64,000 nucleotides of DNA from Punctularia strigosozonata HHB-11173 SS5 (taxonomy: Eukaryota > Basidiomycota > Agaricomycetes > Corticiales > Punctulariaceae). The stretch spans positions 705,890 to 769,889 of the forward strand of contig NW_006767437.1 of assembly GCF_000264995.1 (NCBI RefSeq), read 5' to 3'. Under the pieces are notes generated by a model, which was not told the origin of the DNA, did no database searches, and saw nothing but the letters and a program-made list of their open reading frames with translations. Of the stretch, positions 11,407 through 22,552 are shown one piece after another. Position numbers and translations under genes: made by a program. Positions within the stretch are counted from its first letter, which is position 1. Each line of letters begins with the position of its first letter.

Positions 11407-12764
11407 TCATGTCGTACGTTGTTCTTCGTCTTCATATTGACCAATACCGACTGCTGCTTCCCAGATTTTGTGTAATCTCTCTCGTAGTTCCGTCGATAAC
11501 CGGGTGTCGAACGTTTCGCCTGGAGGTCTCATATCACACCTGCCGGGGTGAGATTTGTAATGTCTTCTTGCATTGTGAATGGCCGAGAACCGTCTCGAAC
11601 AACCAGGCAAAGCGCATCCAAATGCTGTAACCATGTACGATAAATACGACCAGGAAGACCGATAAATCCGTGACCACGTACGCAGTTTCGGCATGTGCAT
11701 AAACTCGTGCCTTCTTAGCGATGAAAGTCGTTTGAGCCATTTGTTGCAAACACCGCACTGGTATCTGTGCCCGCCTCGAAGATCCCAACTGATATTCGGT
11801 ACCTTCCTTGACTCTTCGATATTCTTGACGATCGTGCGGTCTGAGGAGGCACCGGCTCGTTGAATAGTAACCTTCATAAGTTGAACGTCGTCCTACGCCG
11901 TAGATATAACGCATAGAATTTTGAGAAAGATTGACAACGCTCACCATCTCATGATCAGAATCGTCTGACGGTGATTGACATCCTCTCATTAATGTCGACA
12001 GATATCTGGCTTCGGGATCGTCTATTTCTTCCCATCGACCTTGACCAATGAGTCGGAATGTCCGGAACGTCTGTTCGTGAGCTTCCAACGGTCGACACGA
12101 TGTAGATTTCCATTCGGCGTCGAACATCTCGTAATCAAGAGCGAAGAAGTCCATTGTAGATCCATTATCGTGTTGCAGATATCGTTGCCAACCACGACGG
12201 GTCTTGCGGCGAGCTATGGAATTGTTGGTATGACAATATTGACTAACATCGAGCGAAGCCGACAGTGCCCTAGTTGCACCAACTAGCGGTGTGTTTTCAC
12301 GTGAGTCGGCCTCAGGTAAGTCAATAACAGGCAACGGTTGGTGGATGATACCTTGTGACGGCCCTGGTTCTTGTTCGAGGATAGAGTCGGTGGACGGTTT
12401 CGATATGCCGTCTCGGTGCGGCGATATCGCGTTGAGGTCTACTATCCCTTTCCTCTGTTCTTCAAGAATTAGATGCAACCCATGACTGTCGAACTGGCGA
12501 ATGTCGGCTTACGTTGGGTACTGCAACTTCGACCAATGCGTGTGCTATCTCCGAATGTGCGCTGAGCTGAGTAGCCAATAGAGAATGATCTTTGAACTCG
12601 GTATTTGCACACCAATGAAGCTTGCCGTGTTGGTAGAGAGTGTGAGGATGAGTATACGGTCGATGAATGGCGAAGTCGTGCCTTGCTCGACCATGAACCA
12701 CGTCGACGAACGTCTGCCCACGAAAACCGTCTGCTGTGACCAAAATTGCTGGTGTTGATTCCAT
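11407..12764 (-). CDS. C2H2 zinc-finger protein 2 (two fingers)
   Basis: A four-exon model (12764-12513, 12454-11945, 11871-11682, 11624-11407) totals 1170 bases and gives 389 residues. Introns are 58, 73 and 57 bp. The third intron has a length divisible by three, so it also reads through as open frame. Removing it brings the two fingers together. Finger 1 is CGVC with HEFMH, and finger 2 is CALPGC with HYKSH, each with the canonical 12-residue spacing. They sit in the C-terminal third. The N-terminal 270 residues are acidic and Ser/Pro-rich, as in many fungal activators, and match no family I know. It lies in the same AT-rich island as zinc-finger protein 1, in the opposite orientation. The start at 12764 is the first good ATG, but an upstream exon is possible. 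Confidence 0.7.
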
Positions 12765-14625
12765 CGCAAGCCGGTATCGGACGAAAGCGCTCGACAACCC
12801 CGGTGGTTTTGATTAGAACGTATCGTCCGCTTATTGGCGTGAAAAACGTGATACTTGAGCGAGGTTGATGAACGGTGAGGTGTCGGAAGAAATAGAGCCC
12901 TAGTTGACTAGCATGCGTATTACTAACACGACCGGACTTCCCCGCCGAAAACCCAAACGGCTAGGAATAGCAGTTCGAGTTTGGGTAGAAACTACAACGG
13001 TAAGTAGGTTTCTCGGAAAGTAAACGTTAAGGGCACTCACACGGCGATCAAATGCCAGTTGCCCACGGATGCCGTAGAATGGTATATACATGAAAAAGTT
13101 GATGTGATAGACGCGCGCAAACTATAGGGATCGAGCTGGAAATTTCGACCGCAACTGTAGAATATGTGTCAGATTGAGAGGTCGGAATATGCGGATGTAT
13201 CAACGCACCTAAGATTTCGTTGGAGTACACACACACGGTAGCTTACCGTTTTCCGTAAGAGGAAGTGCAGAAGAAATATTGTACTACGGTGATATCTATA
13301 AATATGGCACCACCCCGTTATTTCCGAAGAACAGTTGATTGAACGGTCTAAAACACGAATCATATGGTTGGCAACATTGTACCTCCGCACCGTAGATAAT
13401 GCAGCATTTGCTAGGCCGTCATCGATTATGTTTGTGCCGCAAGACCGAAATATCGAATAGTTTGACGTCGGAGAGGTGGTATAATCTTGGTCTTCTTCAA
13501 CATCTCCTAGAAAACACAAATATATTTTCCGATGAAACGCGACCGACTTCCTGAACTTACCACGTTACTTGTGCCACGGTTTTTGGATTACTCCACGGGT
13601 TTCCATGCAGGATTCCAGCCAATTTTCTCCATACAGACCAAGATGAACCTGTATAAGTCCCATTCCGGTGAACAATCAGAAACACGGCTACGTCGACCAG
13701 AACTCGATAGACGCATGCAAATCATACATATACCCATCGCAGTTCATCATACGATCATAGCACTTACCGGTATCACGTCAGCACTTACCGATATCACGTC
13801 TGGATGATCAACGACTTTCTCGGAAACAATAAATTGAACCATTCGAAGATTCGACGATGCTAAAAATGTATGTTCATGACTGACGGATGCGCACTTCTTC
13901 AGAAAGCCACAACCAATCACGTGTCCCGTGATCAATGGTCCTGGAAAACTGATGTCATTCATCTCTCACTCGTTCCCTCGGGTACGCTGAACACTACCTT
14001 ATAGCAATAGAACATGCAATAAAACATAGCTTATTCACGCTGTTCGATACCTAGACGAATGTGGTATCCTGTCGCTGTTGTATTTCGTCGACATGATACA
14101 TTCGAACGTTAGTCCCGGTACCTACACGATTTGTGAGTCTGGCTATGGACGGCATCAACATTGGACATACTCGGCTTGAGGAACTCCGACGATATGTTTC
14201 GCTCTAGCAGTATAAGCGTGTTCTAGCAGTACGCGCGCGTGCAATATTATATTCGGTGCTAGTCAGGCCAAAGCAGCCGATGACGAGGCAAATCGCTGGT
14301 ATTCTGCCTTGAACACTGTATTCGTCATCAACGTTGTATCTGCCAATCATGATTGTAATCGTGGTCACACATTCTATCACAGTATCCAGTGCTCAAGAAT
14401 CACATTCTCTTTTCCTGTCAGCAAAACCTTGTCCTTGTCGTTCCCCGTTGAAGATCCTATCACATAGGTACAGATTTTTTTCCGATTTGGCGAATAAGAT
14501 CCCGCAAGTCTGAACCTTCCACTATTGAGATGCTTCTTTCCTATAAGTTCTCTTATGCATTCGGTTGATATTGGCATAGTACGTACCTGTCTCACGAAGA
14601 GGCATGCTATCTCTCACTGAACGTA
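12765..14625. other. AT-rich spacer with unresolved minus-strand exons
   Basis: Minus-strand stretches at about 13960-13800, 13620-13540 and 13500-13250 look like exons separated by introns with good GTAAGT donors, and another coding-like stretch lies at 14595-14377. Phases do not join into one clean protein, so this may be a decayed or unusually spliced gene. No domain is recognised. Confidence 0.3.
13759..13800 (-). repeat. Duplicated 21-bp unit carrying a splice donor
   Basis: Two direct copies of a 21-base unit (13759-13779 and 13780-13800) differ at one base. On the minus strand each copy contains GGTAAGTGCT, a strong 5' splice-donor consensus, at the end of a coding-like stretch. The result is two tandem donor sites 21 bases, or seven codons, apart. 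Confidence 0.75.
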
Positions 14626-15432
14626 ATGTTGTCCATATTAGGTGCTGATGCGCTTTTGGACTACCAGAATATGAAATTCAAATGCCCATGTAGCATCATT
14701 CCCTTTTTCGGTCGTTACCGGTTGAAGAATCGCAAAATAGAAGTACGCAACGAATTCGACGTGTGCGTATGGCATTCCAGACCGGTGCGGCGACTTCCTA
14801 TTATCAGACGCGATGTTCGCACCATGCCGTCCTGCAATATAGTCGCGGTCATAATGAACGGGCGTTAATAACGTACCTTTCTTCGTTATCCACCAGTTCT
14901 TCGCCCTCTACTGTTGTTGTCTTGAACTGCAAGGTGTCGCCCTGCTGTTTTACTCGATCTCTCGACATGAACATCACTTCCGAGTGCGAACAACGTTCCT
15001 TTACATTTCCCGACATCTTGGCTCTTCGGTACCGCGATTCGTTGGTATACGTGCGACCGGCTCCCGACCACGATGTAAGCGAGCTCCTATAATCAGATCC
15101 ATCTGACATAGCATGAGTAGAAAGCCGTTCAATGTGCAAAATACGCCTTTCATGAACTGCAGGCCTTCGACAATGATCAAATCTTCTTCTCTCTGACTGT
15201 GACGGTCGAAAGCAAGTACGAGACAGTCACGATCACCCCGGCGGCTTGGCCTGCGGTCGTGTCAAAACTCACGCAGTTTGAAATCTTGAACGTCTTCATT
15301 GTCGGGCTGGAGGAAGATACACCTCCGATATATACAGAAACCTCACTCGCGGCGACTGCCACTATCAAAAAACCTCGTTTTCCGTCTTTTGTTACGACCA
15401 TCCAATCATGGTTCCGCCGACATTTCCAATAA
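14626..15432 (+). CDS. Orphan multi-exon protein A
   Basis: The 3' part is well supported: a plus-strand exon ending at 15074 before GTAAGC joins, in phase, the exon 15163-15432 after an acceptor CTGCAG. The joined protein reads ...YVRPAPDHD|AFDNDQIFF... and continues through VTITPAAWPAVVSKLTQF to a stop at 15432. Codon use is balanced and the sequence looks like a folded domain. The 5' part (14626 to about 14900) is less sure; another intron probably ends near 14900. I do not recognise the family. It is convergent with orphan protein B, and 15433-15743 between them also has weak minus-strand coding character. Confidence 0.45.
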
Positions 15433-15743
15433 TATATTCAGAATAAGCAACACTCATTTCGGTTAGCGAGACGTTGCATGTGTGATTGAATATACAACTC
15501 ACATCTGTGTAAAAGATTCCATAAATGCACTTTCGTTCCATCCGAGTCGACCTATATATGTGTTTTCTCGTAAATTTATATCGGGCACGCCTAATGGTCT
15601 TCGCTGTACCCGCTTGCTCACTACACATTCCGTGTATGACGACGCAAACATGCCTGAGTGTCCAAAGGTATAGTTATGGGCTTCGCCCACCCACACGAGT
15701 AAGCTGCGTACAGCATAGGCAACTAGACGCTCGCGCTGTTGCT

Positions 15744-16524
15744 TCAAGTCAACTCTTTTTCAATGTCGCGAAGGTCCGACTGTGCGTCGAGCGCCAACTC
15801 AATCACGGCGTTCTCATACACCTGATCGTCGCACGAACCATCTTCTTCAATACCATCGTCCTCGCCATAATTCGCGATGGTTGACACGATCGAGGAAGAC
15901 CATAAATCAACGTAACGCAATTGGTCCGTTAAAGCCGCCGACGGCGCTTTCAGCTGCGACCAATAACCTGAATGGAAGAAAATGTTGACACCCGCGAATC
16001 GACGGTGTTCTCACTTTCGCGTCTATTATACCATTTGTATCATCGAGGCGGGAGAACCATGATGCTGAAGTGTTACTTAAGCGTCGTTCTCCCTCTCCCA
16101 TCATGTTCGATAGCCATCGTCTCTGCGTCTCGTCCGAACTGTTACCGCCAAGGAGAGACCAAGTCAAACGAAACCTTCAAAGTTTCGGTATAGATATATG
16201 ATGCCTAACCCGTTTCCTGTAAGTCTCCGCAATGTAACATCTTCAAGGGGTCACTAACATATCACTGTCCATAGGAAGGAACTCGCGTTTTTTTTTGGGA
16301 TGCATATGGCGACCTCCTGTTTGGATCTGTAACTCAAACCGCTCGATTGGGAGATGTAAGCGCACGCACTGCCATTTCATTCTGAGGCCTAATTCTTCCG
16401 TTGTTCTCTCGTACAGGGTACTCAGGTTGCGACGGTCAAACTGGACAACACTCCGGTGCCGCAGACTTTTCCGTGTGTATTTTCTTTTCTGCGGAGGCAA
16501 TCGACGATGGTCATTAAATTCCAT
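15744..16524 (-). CDS. Orphan multi-exon protein B
   Basis: A three-exon minus-strand model (16524-16259, 16174-16015, 15953-15744) totals 636 bases and gives 211 residues in one frame. Introns of 84 and 61 bp use donors GTTAGT and GTGAGA. The protein starts with a basic segment (PPQKRKYTRKSLRHR), passes through a mixed central part and ends acidic (GEDDGIEEDGSCDD, then DAQSDLRDIEKELT). A basic head and acidic tail suggest a nuclear or nucleic-acid-associated protein, but this is a guess. No known domain is seen. An upstream exon may exist. Confidence 0.5.
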
Positions 16525-17300
16525 CAACTGCTAGGACGGCCAGTCTAAGCAAATCGTGAATCATCGAACATGATCTTGTTCGCCCTGTTTCCACGAACTG
16601 CGGTTCCGCTTCGAAGTCATATTGATACACGTCGAGCGTTACCTAAAATCATGTAGTAACAACTTCGTGAACTTTCATCGTCATTCAGTTGTGTTCACGG
16701 AAGACTCACCGATTCTTTACCATACATGCAGTTTTTTCGACTATAACTACCTGATCACGCCGCTGACGTACTCCGCGCATATAGTTCATCATCATTCCCA
16801 TTTATTCATAACAATTCAACTTCGAAATGATGTTTTTTTTTTGCCTCAGGGTGTGAAAGGGGGAGTCGGATATTGGCGTTTGGCGCCTACTTTTACACGT
16901 ATTAGATCTAGGAAGGTGGTTGTTCCCGAGCATCGTGACTGATTATGCCAAGGATCGGTGGTCAGATGCGACGCCGGAGTGACTGTGCCCATGTATTTGT
17001 TCTTCGATACATGTATCAATGTGGTCTTAGTGGCCAAGGATGTCAGTTGCGATCCTCGTCCCTAAGACGTGAAAGCACGGAGGCAATGCCAAGTTCGACG
17101 TGACTGTACGATCGCCAACTTGCAATTCCCTTGAGCCAAACTCAGATCCGTTTTCATCGGCCCACCAGTGGCAGTCACCCCGTACTGCATTGCGTATCTC
17201 CCCATGGCAATCCGCCCGAACCTGACTCTGCACAGAGTCACCTTAAGTTCCTCCAGCAGCATTTAAAGGATTCTGATTCCCCGGCTGCGCATCGCCGAAC
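16525..17300. other. Intergenic, upstream of RtcB-like gene
   Basis: No gene is recognised. The boundary between the AT-rich island and the GC-rich block falls here, at about 17.0-17.3 kb. Confidence 0.5.
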
Positions 17301-19228
17301 ATGCCTTTGCGACCGCTGACGCTCGTCCTCAACTCGAACAACTCGCAGAAGGCGACGGTCCTACTCCCCGCGGACGTCCCCGATGCGCATGCATGGATCC
17401 TGAAAGAGGCCCGAAACAAACTCCGGATCCGATCGCTCAAGCGCGTGTTCCTACGCGGCGGCGCTGAGCTACAACCGGGCGCGGCGCTCGATCCGGACTC
17501 GGACGCGTCCGAGGTGTGGGTGTCCAAGGGCGAAGAGTATATTGGGCCCGCACCAAAGCAAGGCGGAAGTGTGCCAGGCGAAGCCAAAGACGTGGTGAGG
17601 GTCATCGCGCAGGAGAGCTACGTCGACCCCGAGGCCGTCACGCAACTGAAGGCGGTGGCCGCCTTGCCTGGCGTACGGTGAGCATATACTCGTCCCGCGT
17701 ACTGGCGAAGGGAAGAGTGCGCCCTCTCTGATACCCGCGACTCCGCCCAGATTGGCAGCAGGAATGCCCGATCTGCACCCCGGGAACCGGTTCCCCATCG
17801 GATGCGCCATCGTCGCAGAGGGCATATACCCTGCCCTCATAGGCAGCGATGTCGGTGCGTGCATCCCTCATACTCCTCCTACTCCTCCATCCGGGCGTCA
17901 TCTCGTCGCCATCTTCTTGCTGATGCTTGACCTTCGCAACTGACCAGGCTGCGGCATCGCTCTCTACCACCTCGCGGCCATCCCCGCGCGACTCGACCCG
18001 CCCAAGCTCGCCGCGCAGCTGCGCGGGCTAGACGACCCATGGGACGGCGACGTCGCCGTCTGGCTCGCGCGATATGGCATTGCGCGCGCGTCCGAGTTCG
18101 ACCGAACCGCGCTGGGAACCGTCGGCGCGGGCAACCACTTTGCGGAGGTCTGCAGGCTCGAGAAGGCCCTGGACGGGGAAGCGTGCGACTTACTTGGGCT
18201 GGACGGGACGCATCTGTACTTGATGGGTAGGTTTTCATGGCGACTGCTCGTTTGTCCGGAATGATTGCATCGCTGACTTGGTGATCGGTTCGTCTGTGTT
18301 GGAAGTGCATTCTGGGTCGAGAGGGCTCGGCGCGTCGATCCTGGAAAAGCAGACGCGCACGTCGGCCAACCCGTACATCCCGCCGGACTCGCCTGAGTTA
18401 CCCGCGTACGTCGCCGAGCACGACTACGCCGTCGCGTGGGCAGTCGCGAACAGGGATCTCATCGCGCACCGAATTTCCCGGTGTCTCTTCCCCGGCGACG
18501 GCGGCGACGACGATCAACCTGATAGCGACAGATTGACGCTGCGCAAGATCGTCGACATAACGCACAACTCGGTCGTGCGCGTAGACGGTACCGCGCCGGT
18601 GCTCGGGGATCTGTCTCAGGCGGCGCCGGGCGAGGAGCGCAATAGGGATGTGTGGATACATCGCAAAGGTGCCGCGCCGGCCGACCGCGGAGTCGCACCC
18701 TGCCCCGGGAGCAGAGGCGACTTCAGCTGGCTTCTCATGCCGACCGGCGACGGGGCGAACAACGGTGCGTAAGGTTTTCGTCAATCTGCATCAAGGGTCC
18801 CGCCGTGCTTCCCACCTTCCCTCCTTCTATTTTTTTCCGCGTGCCTGCAGGCCAGGGGAAAGGTGTGGGTGGGTGGGGGACCGCACCTCGAACAGCCCAT
18901 CTGACCGCGGTTCGTTTTTTTTTCAATATCATCTATAGCACATTCGCTAGCGCATGGCGCAGGACGGATGTACCCGCGCGCGGCGATGCACAAGTACAAG
19001 GATCAGAAGGGCGGAAAGGCCGAGCGCGAGGCGCTGGCGAGTACCGCGCTGGGCTCGGAGGTCGTGTGTGCAGACCCGGCGCTGCTCGTCGAGGAGCGGC
19101 CGGAGGCGTACAAGAGCTGCGAGGGAGTGGTTCGCGACTTGGAGCTCGCCGGCGCGGCAAGAGGGGTGGCGGTACTCAGGCCCGTGGTCACGTACAAGAT
19201 TCGCGAGGGCGCGAGGAGGAAGGCTTGA
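17301..19228 (+). CDS. RtcB-family RNA ligase (release-factor-H-coupled type)
   Basis: A five-exon model (17301-17677, 17751-17854, 17948-18226, 18306-18764, 18939-19228) gives 502 residues. RtcB ligases join RNA 2',3'-cyclic phosphate (or 3'-phosphate) ends to 5'-OH ends using Mn2+ and GTP. Visible motifs in order are MPDLHPG, IGSDVGCG (the metal-binding Asp and Cys), GAGNHFAE, VHSGSRGLG, ITHNSV, HRKGAAPADRG and SLAHGAGRMYPR near the C-terminal guanylylation region. The MPDLHPG...PALIGSDVGCG wording is closer, as I recall, to the bacterial RtcB2 coupled to release factor PrfH than to the tRNA-splicing RtcB of animals and archaea. No PrfH-like gene is adjacent. Ascomycete yeasts use Trl1 instead, so this may serve RNA repair. 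Each intron restores a conserved motif, so the model is strong. Confidence 0.88.
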
Positions 19229-20265
19229 AGAAGGATGTCTGGTCGGGATCAGAGTGCATCATGCCGTGGAGGTGTGGATCTCCGCGATTCCGAGGGGTGT
19301 CTCAGGAACGATGACATGCGCGACGGCTGCGGAGAATGTCTCAATGCGATCGATCTCGCCGACGACGGAACGTGAAGTGCGAGGAGGAGCACTGTGTTGA
19401 AATATGAAAGAAGGGGCGGTCAAAATCGGTGTTTCGATGGTTCAAAATCGGGATGAATGGTCGGGGATCGCGGCCAGGAGGAGCGAGCTATGGTGCTGGG
19501 GTGGGATGCTGAGGAAGGTTCTCGTTCTGGGCGACGCTCGATGAAGGATGGCGGACGGCGAGATAAAGAACCGTCGCGGTCGTGGGCTGCAAGGGCTCGA
19601 GCTGTTGTTGGGCGTCGCCCTGGTGAGAGTTCCAGCGCCGGGTTTGGATCTCATGCATACGGCGTTGGTGCGGTGTGTTGCCCCGTCTTGACGCGAGTGT
19701 AGCTTACCGGAGGACATATGGGCTGCAATGGGATGGCATGGTGGGTGTGCCGTGTCACCCCCCGGATGGTTTTGTGATGGAACGGAGAAGTGTAAAGTCT
19801 CTATAGCACGGCTGCGGCGAAATCCCGGTGGCAGCGACTCTATATGCTCAACGACTCATCGTCTTCGTATGCCAGCGCCGCAATATAATTTGGATCCGTT
19901 CTTACTCGGATGAGGCTTAGCAATGGCATAAATGCGAGTGGTCGCCCGAGCAAAGGCAAGACCCCAGAGGAGGAGCGGTGCTCGGGGTCCTGGCGATGCC
20001 ACGACCGGTGCGGTCCCCTGCCTATCCTGCCACAGGTGCCCAATCGCTGGCCCGCTATATCCGTTGGCCGGGGCCATCTGCTCGAAAGCGTTTAGGCACC
20101 CGTTCATCATATAAGAGCTGTCGCTCGTCGTCGTGCGCAGCGATATCGCTCCCCTTCCTCGTACATCGCCGTACATCCTTCTACTCATACTCGACTCCCG
20201 CCCCCTCTAATTTTTCCGATCCGACACAAAAGAACGACACACGACCACCTCTCTCTCCCGTCGAG
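19229..20265. other. Intergenic, contains the ZIP promoter
   Basis: No gene is recognised. A TATAAG at 20110-20115 lies about 155 bases before the next start codon and could be a TATA element. Confidence 0.5.
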
Positions 20266-21760
20266 ATGAGCGACGTCTCCTGCGGCAAGGGTGGTGGCTC
20301 GGACTCGCACTTCCACCTCCGGATAGCGAGTGTGTTCATCATCCTCGTGGGCAGTATGTCGGGCGCGCTGTTCCCCGTCCTGGCAAAGCGGACGTCATGG
20401 CTGAGTGTTCCCAAGCCCGTCTTCGAGTGCGTGCCGTTCGCTTTTTTGGTCTGGTGCCCAGCGCTTCCCCATCCCGTCCCTCATTCTCCGCGCTCTTCAA
20501 AGTGCCGCTTTTGCCTTTGGTTTATCACTGCCGGGATAAAAAGGACGAACTGACCGGCTCTGCTTGTGACAGCTTCGCCAAGTACTTTGGTTCGGGCGTC
20601 ATCGTGAATCCATCTACCCTCTCAATGATAAACGCGGATGGTGGGCTTACCTCTTACCCTCTTTGTTCCATAGATCGCGACGGCCTTCATACATCTCCTC
20701 GACCCTGCGTCGGACGAGCTGACGTCACCCTGTCTCTCGGACGCATGGAGGGTATACGTGAGCCACGCCACCCGTGTATCCCGCCTGGCGCCGCGTACTG
20801 ATGTTCACATCTGCGCTTTCCAGCCGTACGCGTTCGCACTCGCGCTGCTCAGCATATTCTCGATATTCATCGTCGAGCTCATCGCGTTCCGATGGGGCAC
20901 CGCCAAGCTCGCCCGCCTCGGCATTCGACACGGTATGAGTATCACCGTCGTCTGATGCTGATGATCCCTGACGATGTCGTCGTGATCGCCAGACCCGCAC
21001 GGTCACGGTATCGGCGGGCACGCCGCGCACGGGCCTGAGGGCAACGTCGAGGGGCTGGAGGGCAGCGCGGAGGGCAGCGCGGAGAAGGGCGCGCTGAAGG
21101 CGGACGACTCGTTCGGCACCGAAACCCACGTCCACGAGATCTCGACCGACTCGGCGCTCGCGCAGGTTATTGGCATCGCGATCCTCGAGTTCGGTGTGCT
21201 GTTGCATAGGTCAGTTACTCGACGGTTGCGCGTGCGTGCGAGGGCTGACGGGGTTCTTAACGCCTCTAGCGTGTTGATCGGGCTGACGCTCGCCGTCGAC
21301 AAGGACTTCATCACGCTCTTCGTCGTGATCATCTTCCACCGTGAGTCTCTCGTCGATTGGGTCGGAGACCTTGACCCTGACGCAGCTTTCCCGCCCAGAA
21401 ACGTTTGAGGGCCTCGGTGTCGGCTCGCGGCTCGCTTTCATGCGCCTCCCGGCGAAGTACAACTACGTGCCGATCGTGGGCGCGCTCGTGTACGGGATCG
21501 CGACCCCGATAGGTATCGCGGCCGGGCTCGGTGTGCGGACGACGTACAACCCGAACAGCGCGGAGGCGAGCATCGTGAGCGGCGTGATGGACGCGCTGTC
21601 GGCGGGGATCCTGATCTACACGGGCTTGGTCGAGCTCCTCGCGCACGAGTTCTTGTTCAACAAGGAGATGATCGAGGGCTCGAACGGCAAGCTCGCGTAC
21701 GCGCTCGTGTGCATGTTGGCCGGATGCGGCATCATGGCGCTCCTCGGGCGGTGGGCGTGA
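20266..21760 (+). CDS. ZIP-family zinc/iron transporter
   Basis: Multi-exon gene for a plasma-membrane-type ZIP transporter of the yeast ZRT1/ZRT2 and plant IRT group, which brings Zn2+ or Fe2+ into the cytosol. It begins MSDVSCGKGG and enters TM1 at RIASVFIILVGSMSGALFP. Later TM segments include YAFALALLSIFSIFIVEL, ALAQVIGIAILEFGVLLH (the TM4 region with the metal-binding His), SVLIGLTLAVD and YVPIVGALVYGIATPIGI, and it ends in CMLAGCGIMALLGRWA. The cytosolic loop after TM3 carries a His-rich stretch (DPHGHGIGGHAAHG) typical of the family. Short introns lie after nearly every TM-coding exon. It is not part of a visible pathway with its neighbours. ZAP1-like regulation would be expected, but no element was identified. 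Confidence 0.88.
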
Positions 21761-22552
21761 GCGGCGAATGCCACGGAGTCGCGCCCCACATGCGAGAAAG
21801 AGAAGAAAGTCGTGTGGGCGTAGTGGCGTTGCAGGGAGAAGGAAGGAGGGAAGCCGGCGTGCTTCGAACGTGGTGAACTTCTAACTTACTTATCTTCGTC
21901 GTTCGGAATCGCATCGCAATGCTGTTTTTGTTGTTTGTACCCACGCCTTGCACCGGTCCCTTGTAATGCCCCACCCATGTAGTTGAGTAGTACCGCACGA
22001 CCAATCGAACATAGAGGAACGACCATGACCCATTCGCGGGAGGAAACAGGAGGTCGGGTTGCGTGCGAGAAGGGATGAGCCGCAGGGGCAGCGTGGGTCT
22101 GCTGACGACGTGTTGGCCGGTAACGGCATTGAGCCAGGCGGCAAGGCACTGCCGACGGGGAGAGACGGCGCTCCAACTTTTCGAGCTCCGCGCCGCTGCC
22201 GAGCACGTCCTCCGTAAATTAACGAAGATGCGCGTCGTCTGCCACGTCTTCCGCTTGACCTCGTTCTTTCTGCTCGTCTTCCTCGTCTTCGTCTCGAAGT
22301 ACCGGTGTGGGATGCAGGCGTTGTGGTCGCTCGCGAGAGGCTGCGGCCGCTTGGAGGACAAGCTGATCTGGGGAGCGTTCGGAAGATCGGTCCGATCTTA
22401 TCAGGCGTCCGGCACCCCACGGACCGCCCCCGCGGTGAGCGCATGAACCCCTTGAACGGTTGAGGCGGGGAAGGCAAACCAAAGCAGCTGATTGAATTTA
22501 TACCCCGCCACCTTCATCCCGACCTCCTCCTTCACCTCATATCCTCCCGCCT
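21761..22552. other. Intergenic between ZIP and glycerol kinase
   Basis: An open frame at 22063-22446 has no supporting features and is probably chance. A weak TTTATA at about 22498 lies some 55 bases before the first glycerol-kinase ATG. Confidence 0.5.
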
